Assembly (NCBI RefSeq): GCF_013408795.1
Contig: NZ_JACCCC010000001.1
Coordinates: 2,170,001 to 2,234,000, forward strand
Reading direction: 5' to 3'
Source: Spinactinospora alkalitolerans
GTDB lineage: Bacteria > Actinomycetota > Actinomycetes > Streptosporangiales > Streptosporangiaceae
DNA: 64,000 bases
Position 1 is the first letter of the stretch. Every line of letters begins with the position of its first letter. Below, piece by piece: positions 8,085-16,794 of this stretch. The notes below the pieces were generated by a model that was not told the DNA's origin, made no database searches, and was given only the letters and a program-made list of their open reading frames with translations. Position numbers and translations under genes: made by a program.

Positions 8085-9962
8085 TCAGTCCGTCAACGCG
8101 CGCAGCCGCAGGGCCAGTTGGACCTCCAGTTCGCGTTCGGGTTCGCTCCAGTCGGGGCCGAGCAGGTCGGTGACCCGCTCCAGCCGCTGGGCCACCGTGT
8201 TGACGTGGACGTGCAGCGCCTTGGCCGTCCGGTTCAGGCTGCGGCCCCGCGCGAAGTAGCTCTCCAGGGTGCGCCGCAGCTCGGTGCCGCGCCGCGCGTC
8301 GTAGTCCAGCACCGGGCCGAGCGTCGCCCGCACGTAGCCGCCGAGGTCGCCGCGGTCGCCCAGCAGCATGCCGGCGAAGCCCAGGTCGGCCATCGCCGCC
8401 CCGCGCTCGGTGAGGCCGAGCGCGCGCATCGCCCGCAGGCACCGCTCGGCCTCGGCGTGCGCGTCGGGGATCTGGGCCGGGCCGGTCGCCGGTCCGGCCC
8501 CGGCCACCGTGACCGGCGCCCCGGTGGCCTTGGACAGTTCGGCCGCGGTGCTGCGGGCCGCGGCGGCGGGGGAGGCGCCGGGCAGCAGCAGCACCACGTG
8601 GTCGCCGTTGCGCCCGCTGATGCCGCCGGAGCGCGCGACCACGCCGCGGGCGCGCTCGGCCAGGCCGCGCCGGGTCTCCGGCGCCCACGCCAGCAGCACC
8701 GCGCACGGACCGGCGAGGTCGGCGCCGAGCCGCCGGGCCCGAGCGGCCAGGGCCGCCGGATCGCGCCCCGAGCCGGCCAGCAGTTCGCCGATGAGCTCGC
8801 CGCGCAGCCGGTCCTCGGCCTCGGTCGCCGACCTGCGCAGCAGCAACAGCAGCGCGGTGACCACCCCGGCGCGCTCGAACAGCCTGCGGTCGGCCTCGTC
8901 CAGGTCCGGCCGACCGGTGAGGACCAGGCCGCCCAGCGGCTCGGAGCCGGCCATCACCGCGCACACCCACGTCCCCTCGTGCGCGACCGCCCTGCGGCGC
9001 GTGCGCGAGACCGCGACCGCCTCGGCCAGGCCGTCCCGGGGCGCCGTTCCCACCTGGGCGAGCACCTCGGCGTCGGCGCCGGTCACGGTGATGCCGCCGC
9101 CGAGGACCGCGCCGACGGCCGTCGCCACCTCCGTCAGGTCGGCGCCGCGCAGCACGAGGTCGGTGAGCCGGTCGTGCGCCTCCTCGGCGCGCTGGATCGC
9201 GGCGTTGCGCGCGCGCAGGCCGGCGTGCGCGGTGTTGCGTTCGGCCAGCGCCGCGCGGGTCTCGGCCAGCAGCTTCGTGCCGTCGATCGCGATCGCGGCG
9301 TGCGCGGCCAGCGAGCACAGCAGCGCCACCTCGTCGGGGGTGAACGTCCGGGCCGCCCGGTCGGCGGCGAACAGCACGCCGATCACCCGGTCGCCCAGCA
9401 GCAGCGGCACGCCGAGGATGGCCACGAGCCCCTCGTCGCCCACCCCGTGGTCGATCGCGCCGGTGTGGGCGAAGCGCGGGTCGCTGAGGTAGTCGGCGCT
9501 GGCGTAGGGTTCGGCGGTCTCGGCCACCAGCCCGCCCAGGCCCTCCCCGTAGCCCAGGCGCAGCCGCTGGAACCGCGGGGAGATCGAACCGTCGGTGACC
9601 CGCATGTAGGTGTCGCCGCGCTCCTCGTCGTCCAGCGTCATGTATGCGGTGTCGGTGCCCAGCAGCCGGCGGGCGCGCCGCACGATCGCGCGCAGCACCG
9701 TGTCGAGGTCGCGCGAGGCCGCGAGGTCCCCCGACGTCTCGAACAGGGCGGTCAGTTGGGCCTCGCGCCGCCGGTGCTGGGCCAGCGAGCCGTGGATGCG
9801 CAGGGCGACGCTGGTCGCGGCCTCGACCTCGGCGATGTCGGCCGGCGGCGCGTCGGCGGCGCGCAGGGACGCGGCCGGCTCCTCGAACGCCTCCACCGGG
9901 GCGTTCCCGGCGAGTAGATCGAGGAGCCGGCGCATGGCGGCGGGTGCGTTGGAAGGGCTCAT
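8085..9962 (-). CDS. GAF-domain PucR/CdaR-type transcriptional regulator
   Basis: A 625-residue regulator. A GAF domain (about residues 60-230) begins near LTALFETSGDLAASRDLDTVL and includes the AILGVPLLLGDRVIGVLFAA core. A central GGDEF-like/CdaR region follows, and the C-terminus has the PucR HTH: LRRTLESYFARGRSLNRTAKALHVHVNTVAQRLERV. ATG 9962 is preferred. GTG 9989 directly abuts the preceding stop and is possible, and neither has a clear ribosome site. The gene is last in a reverse-strand set with an MHS transporter and an SDR, so it probably senses the transported acid or a downstream metabolite and controls this unit. Confidence 0.85.
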   Translation of the reverse strand: MSPSNAPAAMRRLLDLLAGNAPVEAFEEPAASLRAADAPPADIAEVEAATSVALRIHGSLAQHRRREAQLTALFETSGDLAASRDLDTVLRAIVRRARRLLGTDTAYMTLDDEERGDTYMRVTDGSISPRFQRLRLGYGEGLGGLVAETAEPYASADYLSDPRFAHTGAIDHGVGDEGLVAILGVPLLLGDRVIGVLFAADRAARTFTPDEVALLCSLAAHAAIAIDGTKLLAETRAALAERNTAHAGLRARNAAIQRAEEAHDRLTDLVLRGADLTEVATAVGAVLGGGITVTGADAEVLAQVGTAPRDGLAEAVAVSRTRRRAVAHEGTWVCAVMAGSEPLGGLVLTGRPDLDEADRRLFERAGVVTALLLLLRRSATEAEDRLRGELIGELLAGSGRDPAALAARARRLGADLAGPCAVLLAWAPETRRGLAERARGVVARSGGISGRNGDHVVLLLPGASPAAAARSTAAELSKATGAPVTVAGAGPATGPAQIPDAHAEAERCLRAMRALGLTERGAAMADLGFAGMLLGDRGDLGGYVRATLGPVLDYDARRGTELRRTLESYFARGRSLNRTAKALHVHVNTVAQRLERVTDLLGPDWSEPERELEVQLALRLRALTD

Positions 9963-9989
9963 GCCGCCGATGTTCGCACTTGTCCGCAC

Positions 9990-11318
9990 TCAGCGGCCGG
10001 CCGCGGACGACCGCGCGCCCACCGCCGCGAGGTCCTGGCCTCGGGTCTCGCGCGAGGACCACACGGCGATCAGGGTCAGCACCGACGCCGCGGCGACGTA
10101 GCCGGAGATCGGGAGGCTGGAGCCGAAGGCCGCCAGCAGTGCGGTCGCGATGAGCGGCGCGATCCCGCCCGCGGCGATGGAGGCCAGTTGGTAGCCGATG
10201 GAGGCGCCGGAGTAGCGCATCCGGGTGCCGAACAGCTCGGAGAAGTAGGCGGCCTGCGGCCCGTACATGGCCCCGTGCAGGACCAGCCCGACCGTCGCGG
10301 CCAGCGTCACCGCACCGAAGGAGCCGATGTCGATCAGCGGGAAGAACGCGAAGCTCCACGCGCCGACGCCCGCGGCACCCAGCGCGACGACCGGCCGGCG
10401 GCCCAGCCGGTCCGACAGCGCGCCCCACAGCGGGATCGCCACCAGGTGGACGGCCGAGGCGATCAGCACGGCGTTGAGCACCGGGCCGTTGCCCAGGTCG
10501 GTGGTCTGCGTCGCGTAGACCAGGATGAAGGCGGTGATCACGTAGTAGGAGATGTTCTCGGCCATGCGCACGCCCATGGCGACGAGCACCTCGCGCCAGT
10601 GGTGCCGCAGCACGTCCAGGATCGGCGCGCGCTCGGCCGACCCGGTGGTCCTGGCGCGGGCCGCGGCCTCCTGGAAGACCGGCGATTCGCTCACCGCCAG
10701 CCGGATCCACAGCCCGATCAGCACCAGGACGCCGGACAGCAGGAACGGGACGCGCCAGCCCCAGTCGAGGAACACCGCGTCGGGCATCACCACGGCGAGG
10801 ACCGCCAGCACCGCGGTGGCCAGCAGGTTGCCGCACGGGACGCCGGCCTGCGGCCAGGACGCCCAGAATCCGCGGTTGCGCTCGTCGCCGTGCTCGGAGA
10901 CCAGCAGCACCGCCCCGCCCCACTCGCCGCCCAGCGCGAAGCCCTGGACCACCCGCAGCAGGGTCAGCAGCAGCGGGGCCGCGACGCCGATCGCGGCGTA
11001 GGTGGGCAGCAGCCCGATCGCGAACGTCGCACCGCCCATCATCAGCAGGCTGATCACCAGCAGCCGCTTGCGCCCGATGCGGTCGCCGTAGTGGCCGAAG
11101 ACCAGCCCGCCCAGCGGGCGCGCCACGAACCCGACCGCATACGTCGTGAAGGCGAGCAGGGTTCCGATCAGCGGTTCGGACTCGGGGAAGAACACGGCGT
11201 TGAAGACGAGGGCCGCGGCGGAGCCGTAGAGGAAGAAGTCGTACCACTCGATCGTCGTGCCGATCAGGCTGGCCACGACGACCCTGCCGAAGGGGGTGCG
11301 GTGGTCGGATCGCGACAT
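9990..11318 (-). CDS. MFS transporter, metabolite:H+ symporter (MHS) type
   Basis: A 442-residue, 12-TM carrier. The N-terminal ASLIGTTIEWYDFFLYGSAA and GHYGDRIGRKRLL (the loop 2-3 motif), then LRVVQGFALGGEWGGA, are diagnostic of the MHS subgroup (ProP, KgtP, ShiA relatives), which import organic acids or betaines with protons. ATG 11318 is assumed; two GTG codons at 11327-11330 are alternatives, and no strong ribosome site is seen. It sits 58 bases behind a 3-hydroxybutyrate dehydrogenase-like gene and runs directly into the regulator gene. 3-Hydroxybutyrate or a related short acid is a fair substrate guess. Confidence 0.85.
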   Translation of the reverse strand: MSRSDHRTPFGRVVVASLIGTTIEWYDFFLYGSAAALVFNAVFFPESEPLIGTLLAFTTYAVGFVARPLGGLVFGHYGDRIGRKRLLVISLLMMGGATFAIGLLPTYAAIGVAAPLLLTLLRVVQGFALGGEWGGAVLLVSEHGDERNRGFWASWPQAGVPCGNLLATAVLAVLAVVMPDAVFLDWGWRVPFLLSGVLVLIGLWIRLAVSESPVFQEAAARARTTGSAERAPILDVLRHHWREVLVAMGVRMAENISYYVITAFILVYATQTTDLGNGPVLNAVLIASAVHLVAIPLWGALSDRLGRRPVVALGAAGVGAWSFAFFPLIDIGSFGAVTLAATVGLVLHGAMYGPQAAYFSELFGTRMRYSGASIGYQLASIAAGGIAPLIATALLAAFGSSLPISGYVAAASVLTLIAVWSSRETRGQDLAAVGARSSAAGR

Positions 11319-11376
11319 CGTGTTCACCACTTTGCGGGTCGGAGTGAAAGGGGGATGCGGGCCGGGCGGTCGCGGC

Positions 11377-12168
11377 TCAGGTGGCCGTCCAGCCGCCGTC
11401 CAGGGAGATCGAGGCGCCGGTGAGGTACCCGGTGTGCGGGGTGCACAGCCAGGCGACCGCCTCGGCGACCTCCTCGGGCTCCGCGAGGCGCTTGATCGGC
11501 GAGCGCCGCAGCAGGACGCTCTCGGTGACCTCGCCCTCGGCGATGCCGTGCACGTCGGCCTGGTCGGTGATCTGCCGTTCCACCAGGGGCGTGCGGACGT
11601 AGCCGGGGCACAGGCAGTTGCTGGTCACGCCGTGCGGCGCGGCCTCGGCGGCGACCACCTTGCTCAGCCCTTCGAGCGCGTGCTTGGCCGAGACGTAGGC
11701 CGCCTTGTAGGGGCTGGCGCGCAGCCCGTGCACCGAGGAGATGTTGACGACGCGCCCCCACCCCGAGGCGTACATGTGCGGCAGCGCGCGCCGCAGCAGC
11801 AGGAACGGGGCGTGCACCATGAGCGCGTGCATCCGGCGGAACCGCTCCGGCGGGAACGCCTCCACCGGTGCGACGTGCTGCACGCCGGCGTTGTTGACGA
11901 GCACGTCGATCGCGTCGGGCAGGGCCGCGACGGCCGCCTCGTCGGTCAGGTCGGCCACGTGGGCCGTGCCGCCGGCCGCGTCGGCGGCCTCCTTCACGGC
12001 CTCGGCGTCGATGTCGGCGAGGTGGACCCGGGCACCGGCCTCGGCGAGGCGCAGCGCGCACGCCCGCCCGATTCCGCTGCCCGCACCCGTCACGAGGACC
12101 GCGCGGCCGCGCAGGTCGAGGCGCACCGATTCCGCCGGCGGGCCGGATTGGCTGCTAGGGGCTTCCAT
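11377..12168 (-). CDS. 3-Hydroxybutyrate dehydrogenase-like SDR
   Basis: A 263-residue short-chain dehydrogenase. It has TGAGSGIG (cofactor loop), NNAG, ISSVHG (catalytic Ser), and YVSAKHALEG, which contains the YxxxK pair. The segment around CPGYVRTPLVERQI and the Gln/His-rich VNNAGVQHVAPVEAFP resemble D-3-hydroxybutyrate dehydrogenases (NAD-dependent, giving acetoacetate). ATG 12168 is the start of the conserved protein; the longer open frame to 12948 is antisense to the permease gene. With the transporter and regulator downstream it forms a likely three-gene operon. Substrate assignment is by similarity and context only. Confidence 0.82.
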   Translation of the reverse strand: MEAPSSQSGPPAESVRLDLRGRAVLVTGAGSGIGRACALRLAEAGARVHLADIDAEAVKEAADAAGGTAHVADLTDEAAVAALPDAIDVLVNNAGVQHVAPVEAFPPERFRRMHALMVHAPFLLLRRALPHMYASGWGRVVNISSVHGLRASPYKAAYVSAKHALEGLSKVVAAEAAPHGVTSNCLCPGYVRTPLVERQITDQADVHGIAEGEVTESVLLRRSPIKRLAEPEEVAEAVAWLCTPHTGYLTGASISLDGGWTAT

Positions 12169-12363
12169 GCCCGGCACGCTAGACGTCCGGTGTGATCTGT
12201 CCCATATCTCCGCCTCACACAGGGAGGCGGAGTTCCATGTGGGACGCACACATCTCCGGGCCCGGGACCTGCGGCGCAGTCCACGCCGACCAGGGGGATC
12301 GGCGCGGGAGGACGCGACCCGATTCCGACGCGCCGACGCCGATGCCGCGCTCCGTGCCGAAAA

Positions 12364-12382
12364 TGAAAACGGTCGTCGGTTA
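12364..12382 (+). promoter_or_regulatory. Zur-type box upstream of the permease operon
   Basis: TGAAAACGGTCGTCGGTTA. The left half, including five bases before it, repeats 15 bases exactly with the box at 17083-17101 (other strand), and the right half is degraded. It lies 45 bases before the permease start. It is weaker than the other two boxes. Confidence 0.6.
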
Positions 12383-12427
12383 CGATGCCACCGACCCCCG
12401 GAAACCGAATCCGAACGAGGACGTACC

Positions 12428-13498
12428 GTGCCGGACAGTTCTTCGGGCTCCTCGGTCCCGTCACTCTCCCTGGGCGACTCCCTCGCACACGGATGGGACG
12501 GGGACGACGACGGGCTCCCACCCTCTGAATGGGGGCGGCCGCGCGGGCCCCGACGCACCGCGACCGTCTGGGTGTTCGCGCTGTTCATCGCCCTGCTCGC
12601 AGTGGGCAACACCTGGCTGTCGGACCGGCTGGACGGCGAGGCGTTCCTCGCCTGGGCGACCATCTTCACCGCGATCAGCCTGCAGGCGCTGCCGTTCCTG
12701 GTGTTCGGCGTCGCGCTGTCGGCGGCGCTCACCGCGTTCGTGCCGGCGGCCTTCTGGCGGCGCGCCATCCCGCGCAGGTCCGTCTTCGCCGTTCCGGTCG
12801 CCGGCGCCGCCGGAGCGGTGCTGCCCGGCTGCGAGTGCGCCTCGGTCCCGGTCGCCGGAGGGCTGATCAAGCGGGGCGTGGCCCCGGCGGCCGCGCTCAC
12901 CTTCCTGCTCGCCGCTCCGGCCATCAACCCCGTCGTCCTGGTGGCCACCGCCGTGGCCTTCCCCGGTCAGCCGGAGATGGTCGCGGCGCGCTTCGCCGCG
13001 TCGCTCGGCGCGGCGGTCGCCGTGGGGTGGCTGTGGGCGCGCTTCGGCAGGAGCGACTGGCTGCGCCCGCCCCGCCTGCACCACGACCCCGACGCCTCGA
13101 AGTGGCGCGTCTTCCGCGAGTCGATGCAGCACGACATCATGCACGCGGGCGGCTTCCTCGTCGTGGGCGGTCTCGCGGCGGCGACGCTCAACGTCGTGGT
13201 CCCGCGCGACTGGATCACCGCCGTCGCCGACCGGCCGGTGCTCTCGGTCCTGGTGCTGGCCCTGCTGGCGATCCTGCTGTCGATCTGCTCCGAGGCCGAC
13301 GCCTTCGTCGCGGCCAGCCTCACCGCGTTCTCGCCGACGGCCAAGCTGGCCTTCCTCGTGGTCGGCCCCATGATCGACCTCAAGCTGATCGCGCTGCAGG
13401 CCGGCACGTTCGGCTGGGCCTTCGTGCGCCGCTTCGTACCGCTGACGCTGGTACTGACCCTCCTGTTCAGCTTCGCGATCGGATGGTGGCTGCTGTGA
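12428..13498 (+). CDS. DUF318 (YraQ/YcgR-like) permease
   Basis: A 356-residue integral membrane protein starting at GTG 12428 behind GAGGA. An acidic cytoplasmic N-terminus of about 45 residues is followed by roughly eight TM helices in two repeats. GCECASVPVAGGLIKRG (about 125-145) with its CxC is the family's conserved metal-like motif, and ICSEADAFVAAS in the second half matches the paired motif. DUF318 permeases are seen with TIGR03943 partners in Zur-controlled operons and are suspected in metal or metalloid transport. The next gene overlaps it by four bases (GTGA), so the two are translationally coupled. Confidence 0.85.
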   Translation: MPDSSSGSSVPSLSLGDSLAHGWDGDDDGLPPSEWGRPRGPRRTATVWVFALFIALLAVGNTWLSDRLDGEAFLAWATIFTAISLQALPFLVFGVALSAALTAFVPAAFWRRAIPRRSVFAVPVAGAAGAVLPGCECASVPVAGGLIKRGVAPAAALTFLLAAPAINPVVLVATAVAFPGQPEMVAARFAASLGAAVAVGWLWARFGRSDWLRPPRLHHDPDASKWRVFRESMQHDIMHAGGFLVVGGLAAATLNVVVPRDWITAVADRPVLSVLVLALLAILLSICSEADAFVAASLTAFSPTAKLAFLVVGPMIDLKLIALQAGTFGWAFVRRFVPLTLVLTLLFSFAIGWWLL

Positions 13499-14244
13499 AC
13501 CGGATCGCTCAGGGCCTGCTCATGGTGCTGCTCGGCGCGGCGGCGCTGAGCTGTACGCTCGCCTCCGACCTCTACCTCAACTACGTGCAGCCGGCGTTCC
13601 GCCCGTTCCTCGTCGGGGCCGGCGCGGTCCTGCTGGTGCTGGGTGTCATCGCCATCGTGGCCGACATGCGCGCCGCGGACGGCGGCGGACGGGAGCACGA
13701 CGGGCACGGCGACGACGGGCACGGCCACGACCACGCGCGCGGGCCGGGCGTGGCCTGGCTGCTGCTGCTGCCGGTCGTCGCGGTGTTCGCCGTCGCCCCG
13801 CCCGCGCTGGGCGCCTACAGCGCCGCCACCGGCGCCGCCGCGGCGCCGCCCGCCGAGGCCGACGCCGCGGCCCTGGGCGACCTCGGTACCGAGGCCGCCG
13901 CCGGCGAGCCGGTGGAGATGGAGCTGCAGGAGTTCGTGATGCGCGCCTGGACCGACGAGGAGCGGGCCATGGCGGGGCGCGAGATCGAGCTGACCGGGTT
14001 CGCCGTGCCCAACCCCGAGGGGGAGGGCTGGTACCTGGCGCGGCTGCAGATGGCCTGCTGCGCCGCCGACGCCATCGTCAACCGGGTGCTGATCACCGAC
14101 GAGCCGGAGCCGGACAAGGACAGTTGGTGGACGGTCCGGGGCACCTGGGTGGAGCCCGAGGGTGACCTCCAGGCCGTCCGCGACCACCGGATCGAGGTCG
14201 AGACGATGTCGGAGGTCGCCGACCCCCCGGACCCCTACGAGTAG
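13495..14244 (+). CDS. TIGR03943 family protein (permease partner, YcgQ-like)
   Basis: A 249-residue protein starting at GTG 13495, overlapping the permease stop. It has two N-terminal TM helices, a His/Asp-rich loop (residues about 64-80; REHDGHGDDGHGHDHARG), a third TM helix, and a soluble C-terminal domain containing MACCAADAI. The His cluster and the paired Cys suggest metal contact. The family nearly always travels with DUF318 permeases, as here, and is thought to be the second subunit of that system. Zinc is the best guess for the metal because of the upstream box. Confidence 0.82.
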   Translation: MNRIAQGLLMVLLGAAALSCTLASDLYLNYVQPAFRPFLVGAGAVLLVLGVIAIVADMRAADGGGREHDGHGDDGHGHDHARGPGVAWLLLLPVVAVFAVAPPALGAYSAATGAAAAPPAEADAAALGDLGTEAAAGEPVEMELQEFVMRAWTDEERAMAGREIELTGFAVPNPEGEGWYLARLQMACCAADAIVNRVLITDEPEPDKDSWWTVRGTWVEPEGDLQAVRDHRIEVETMSEVADPPDPYE

Positions 14245-14261
14245 ACCTCGGCGCGGGCGGC

Positions 14262-14675
14262 TCAGAAGTCGAAGATCCCGGCGGTCCGCCGGGCGGCGGT
14301 GCAGGAGTTGGCGAACTCCTCCTCGTAGTCGACCTCCGACCCGCGCCAGTGGCCCGTGGCCGCGACGGTGACCGGGGCGTACTCCAGCGTGCACGCGCCG
14401 GGGTCGGTGGCGAGCCGGTCGAAGTCGCCGCCGGCCTCCTCAAGGGCGGCGCACGCCTCCTCGGCTCTGGGGTGGCCGCCGCCGGCGGGGCCGCACTCCA
14501 ACCCGACGTAGCGCTGACTGGACGCCTGCTGCTGCCCGTTGTCGCTGCGCTGGGTGATGGTCAGGTCCAGCCGGGACTCCGGGGCCTGCGCGGCGCTCGC
14601 CGCGGGGGCGGTGAGGACGGCCGCGAGGCCGGTGGCCGCGGCCAGGACTGCTGCAACGGTGTGTCGGTTTCGCAC
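14262..14675 (-). CDS. Secreted subtilisin-inhibitor-like (SSI) protease inhibitor
   Basis: A 137-residue precursor from GTG 14675, with GGAG 8 bases upstream. It has a signal peptide with basic start, hydrophobic core and AxA-type site near ASAAQA (about 25-30). The mature part has the four SSI cysteines in LECGP, EEACAAL, GACTLEYAP and NSC, and the family end GIFDF. Aligned with SSI (MCPMVYDP), the reactive-site P1 residue would be the Leu in CTLEYAP, predicting subtilisin/chymotrypsin inhibition. SSI proteins are abundant extracellular inhibitors in actinomycetes. It is convergent with the TIGR03943 gene (17-base gap). Confidence 0.9.
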   Translation of the reverse strand: MRNRHTVAAVLAAATGLAAVLTAPAASAAQAPESRLDLTITQRSDNGQQQASSQRYVGLECGPAGGGHPRAEEACAALEEAGGDFDRLATDPGACTLEYAPVTVAATGHWRGSEVDYEEEFANSCTAARRTAGIFDF

Positions 14676-14722
14676 GGTGCTGTCTCCAGTGTCGTCTTGA
14701 CTCCCATCCGATCGATGGGCAC

Positions 14723-14737
14723 TGAGAATGATTAAAT
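14723..14737 (-). promoter_or_regulatory. Possible imperfect second Zur-like site
   Basis: TGAGAATGATTAAAT shares TGA-AATGATTA with the Zur-type pattern, but the other half is poor. It sits 47 bases before the SSI start on the minus strand. It could be chance AT-richness of a promoter. Confidence 0.25.
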
Positions 14738-14825
14738 CGTGACTCACAGTCACGGTGCGGGTCTTTCGGGGAGCCGGGCGGGTTTCACCGAGTCGGTGAG
14801 CGGGTGGAGGCGTGCGTCTTGTAAG

Positions 14826-14844
14826 GTAATGATAATCATTTTCA
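14826..14844 (+). promoter_or_regulatory. Strong Zur-type box before the COG0523 gene
   Basis: GTAATGATAATCATTTTCA contains the near-perfect palindrome TGATAATCATTTTCA (14830-14844). Read on the minus strand it aligns with the rpmB box as TGAAAA-YG-R-TTATC-R-TT. It covers the likely -10 region, so Zn-loaded Zur would block RNA polymerase. Confidence 0.8.
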
Positions 14845-14868
14845 ATCATGAGAAGCGGAGGTGTCCTG

Positions 14869-16053
14869 ATGACACGGCCCGGGACCGCGCGCGTGCTGAT
14901 CGTCGCCGGACTGCACGGCGACGCCCGCGCGCACGCGGTCGACCAGATCCTGCTGGCGCTGCCCGGCGCCGTCGCCGTGCACCACGACCTCACCGAGATC
15001 GGGCGCGGCGTCGTGCACCGGGTGCTGCGCGACCGCTGGGGCGAGCGCGACCGGAGCCGGATCGACCTGGTGCACGCGTGCGTCTCCTGCACGCTGCGGG
15101 AGGATCTGGCGCCCCTGCTGGTCGACCTGGCCGAGCGGGGCGAGGACCGGCTTCACGTGGTGGAGGCGTGGGACGGGGTGGAGCCGCGCGCGATCGCCGA
15201 GGCGGTGACCGAGACCGTGGTCAACGGCCGCCCCGTCACCCGCTGGCTGCACCTGGGGGCCGTGCTCACCGCGGTGGACGCCGACCGGCTGGTCGCAGAC
15301 CTGGGCACCGGCGACGACATGGCCGACCGCGGCCTGGACATCGCCTCCGAGGACGACCGCACCGTCGCCGAGGTGCTGGCCCGCCAGATCGAGTACCCGA
15401 CGGCGCTGACGGTCCACGGGGGCCTGCGGGATCCGGGTGCGGTCGGGCGCTGCGCCGCGGTGCTCGGCCAGCTCAATCCCGCGGCGGTCATCCTGCCCCC
15501 GGAACGCGCCCGGCTCGCCGCCCTGGCCGAGGGATCCTTCGACACCGCAGCGGCGGCCGCGCGGGTGGACCCCACCAGCGCCCAGCCGCCGGACTCGTGC
15601 GAGGCGGGGGAGGTGCGCACGCTCACCTGGCGGCGGTCCCGCCCGATGCACCCGGGGCGGCTGCACGCGGCCCTCGACGACGTGGTCGGCACCTGCCTGC
15701 GTAGCCGCGGCCGGTTCTGGCTGGCCAGCCGCCCCGACACGATGCTGGTCTGGGACGCGGCCGGCGGGTCGCTGGCGATGGAGCCAGCCGGCCCCTGGCT
15801 GGCCTCCCTGCCCGACGCCGCCTGGGAGCTGGTCTCCGAGCACCGGCGCACGGCCGCCCAGCTCGACTGGCACCCCGTCGCGGGCGACCGCTGCCAGTGC
15901 CTGTCCTTCACCGGGGTCGGGCTCGACGTCGAGCGCCTGGCGGCGGTGCTCGACTCCTGCCTGCTCACCGAGGCCGAACTGGCGGAGACCCGGGAGTGGA
16001 ACCGGGCCGACGACCCGTTCGCCGAGGTGCTCGACCTGGACACGGCGTCCTGA
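14869..16053 (+). CDS. COG0523 (CobW-like) protein with degenerate P-loop
   Basis: A 394-residue protein starting at ATG 14869 after GGAGGTG. The fold follows the COG0523 family of GTP-dependent metal chaperones/insertases, but the Walker A position reads VAGLHGDARAH, without the GxxGxGKT lysine, and the family's CxCC motif reads CVSCTLREDL (Cys71, Ser73, Cys74), so one Cys is lost. The C-terminal CobW_C domain (from about residue 240, RTLTWRRSRPMHPGRLH) is intact. A strong Zur box precedes it, and Zur-linked ribosomal protein genes follow on the other strand, so a role in zinc starvation is likely. GTP hydrolysis is doubtful. Confidence 0.85.
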   Translation: MTRPGTARVLIVAGLHGDARAHAVDQILLALPGAVAVHHDLTEIGRGVVHRVLRDRWGERDRSRIDLVHACVSCTLREDLAPLLVDLAERGEDRLHVVEAWDGVEPRAIAEAVTETVVNGRPVTRWLHLGAVLTAVDADRLVADLGTGDDMADRGLDIASEDDRTVAEVLARQIEYPTALTVHGGLRDPGAVGRCAAVLGQLNPAAVILPPERARLAALAEGSFDTAAAAARVDPTSAQPPDSCEAGEVRTLTWRRSRPMHPGRLHAALDDVVGTCLRSRGRFWLASRPDTMLVWDAAGGSLAMEPAGPWLASLPDAAWELVSEHRRTAAQLDWHPVAGDRCQCLSFTGVGLDVERLAAVLDSCLLTEAELAETREWNRADDPFAEVLDLDTAS

Positions 16054-16424
16054 CCGGTCCGCGCCGAAGAAGGCGGACCAGGTCTGCTGTGCGGCCGTGC
16101 GGCGGGTGATCTCGACCTTGAGTTGTGACCTCGACCATCGGGGGTCGTGAAGCCTCGGCCCAAGGAGGGATCCGCGGTGGTTGGGCGACGGTGCATGCCG
16201 TCCCCGGCCTCAGGGGGTCGAGGTGGAGGGGGCCCACCCGCGCGCCTGCTCCGTCCCGGGGCCGAGGTTGAAACCCAAGGTCGAGATCGGCGAGAGAATC
16301 ACCGCAGAACGGACACCTTGTGCGCCTGTCCGGACCCGTCACCGCCCTCGCCGCTGCTTTTCCTTCGGGTCAGTGGTGGCCGACCGGCCGACAAGGCCGC
16401 ACACGGACCCAGGTCGCTGCCTTA
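16054..16424. other. Non-coding, repeat-like GC-rich spacer
   Basis: 371 bases without a convincing gene. A weak hairpin (arms 16056-16062 and 16073-16079) follows the COG0523 stop. The rest holds scattered copies of short motifs such as GGCCGAGG, CTCGGCC and GCGAGAGAATC that recur in the 39.4-40.2 kb spacer, suggesting a dispersed repeat family. The open frames here (for example the minus-strand frame 15965-16342) have no recognisable protein features. Confidence 0.5.
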
Positions 16425-16457
16425 GCGGGGCCGGGGAGTGCTGCTCCCCGGCCCCGC
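16425..16457 (-). terminator. Terminator after rpmB-rpsN
   Basis: A 14-bp perfect stem (16425-16438 with 16444-16457) and five-base loop, 27 bases beyond the S14 stop on the minus strand. Confidence 0.75.
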
Positions 16458-16484
16458 CGCCGGTTCGCGGGTCGTCGTCGGCCG

Positions 16485-16790
16485 CTACCAGCTCGACTTG
16501 GTGACGCCGGGCAGCTCGCCGCGGTGGGCCATTTTCCGGAACCGGATCCGGGACAGGCCGAACCTGCGCAGATGGCCCCGGGGGCGGCCGTCGACGGAGT
16601 CGCGGTTGCGCAGCCGGGTGGCACTGGCGTCGCGCGGCTGCCGGTTCAGCTCGGCCACGGCGGCGGCCCGGCTCTCGGGATCGGTGCCGGGGTGGCCGAT
16701 GACGCGCTTGAGTTCGGCGCGGCGCTCGGCGTACCGGGCCACGACGCGGGCGCGCTGCTCGTTGCGGACGATCTTGCTCTTCTTCGCCAC
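16485..16790 (-). CDS. rpsN: 30S ribosomal protein S14, zinc-free paralogue
   Basis: A 101-residue S14 starting at GTG 16790, four bases after the L28 stop. The family end [33 protein letters not shown] is intact. There is no cysteine in the protein, so this is the zinc-independent (C-minus) long form, which replaces the zinc-ribbon S14 when zinc is scarce. It is co-transcribed with rpmB behind a Zur box. An organism with this paralogue would be expected to carry a zinc-binding S14 elsewhere. Confidence 0.95.
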   Translation of the reverse strand: MAKKSKIVRNEQRARVVARYAERRAELKRVIGHPGTDPESRAAAVAELNRQPRDASATRLRNRDSVDGRPRGHLRRFGLSRIRFRKMAHRGELPGVTKSSW

Positions 16791-16794
16791 GGCC

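Noticed and set aside
15965-16342. 125-codon minus-strand frame with CPFCGDS near its start
   Set aside because: The CxxC looks zinc-like, but the rest is Arg/Pro-rich low complexity, there is no ribosome site, and it overlaps the end of the COG0523 gene.
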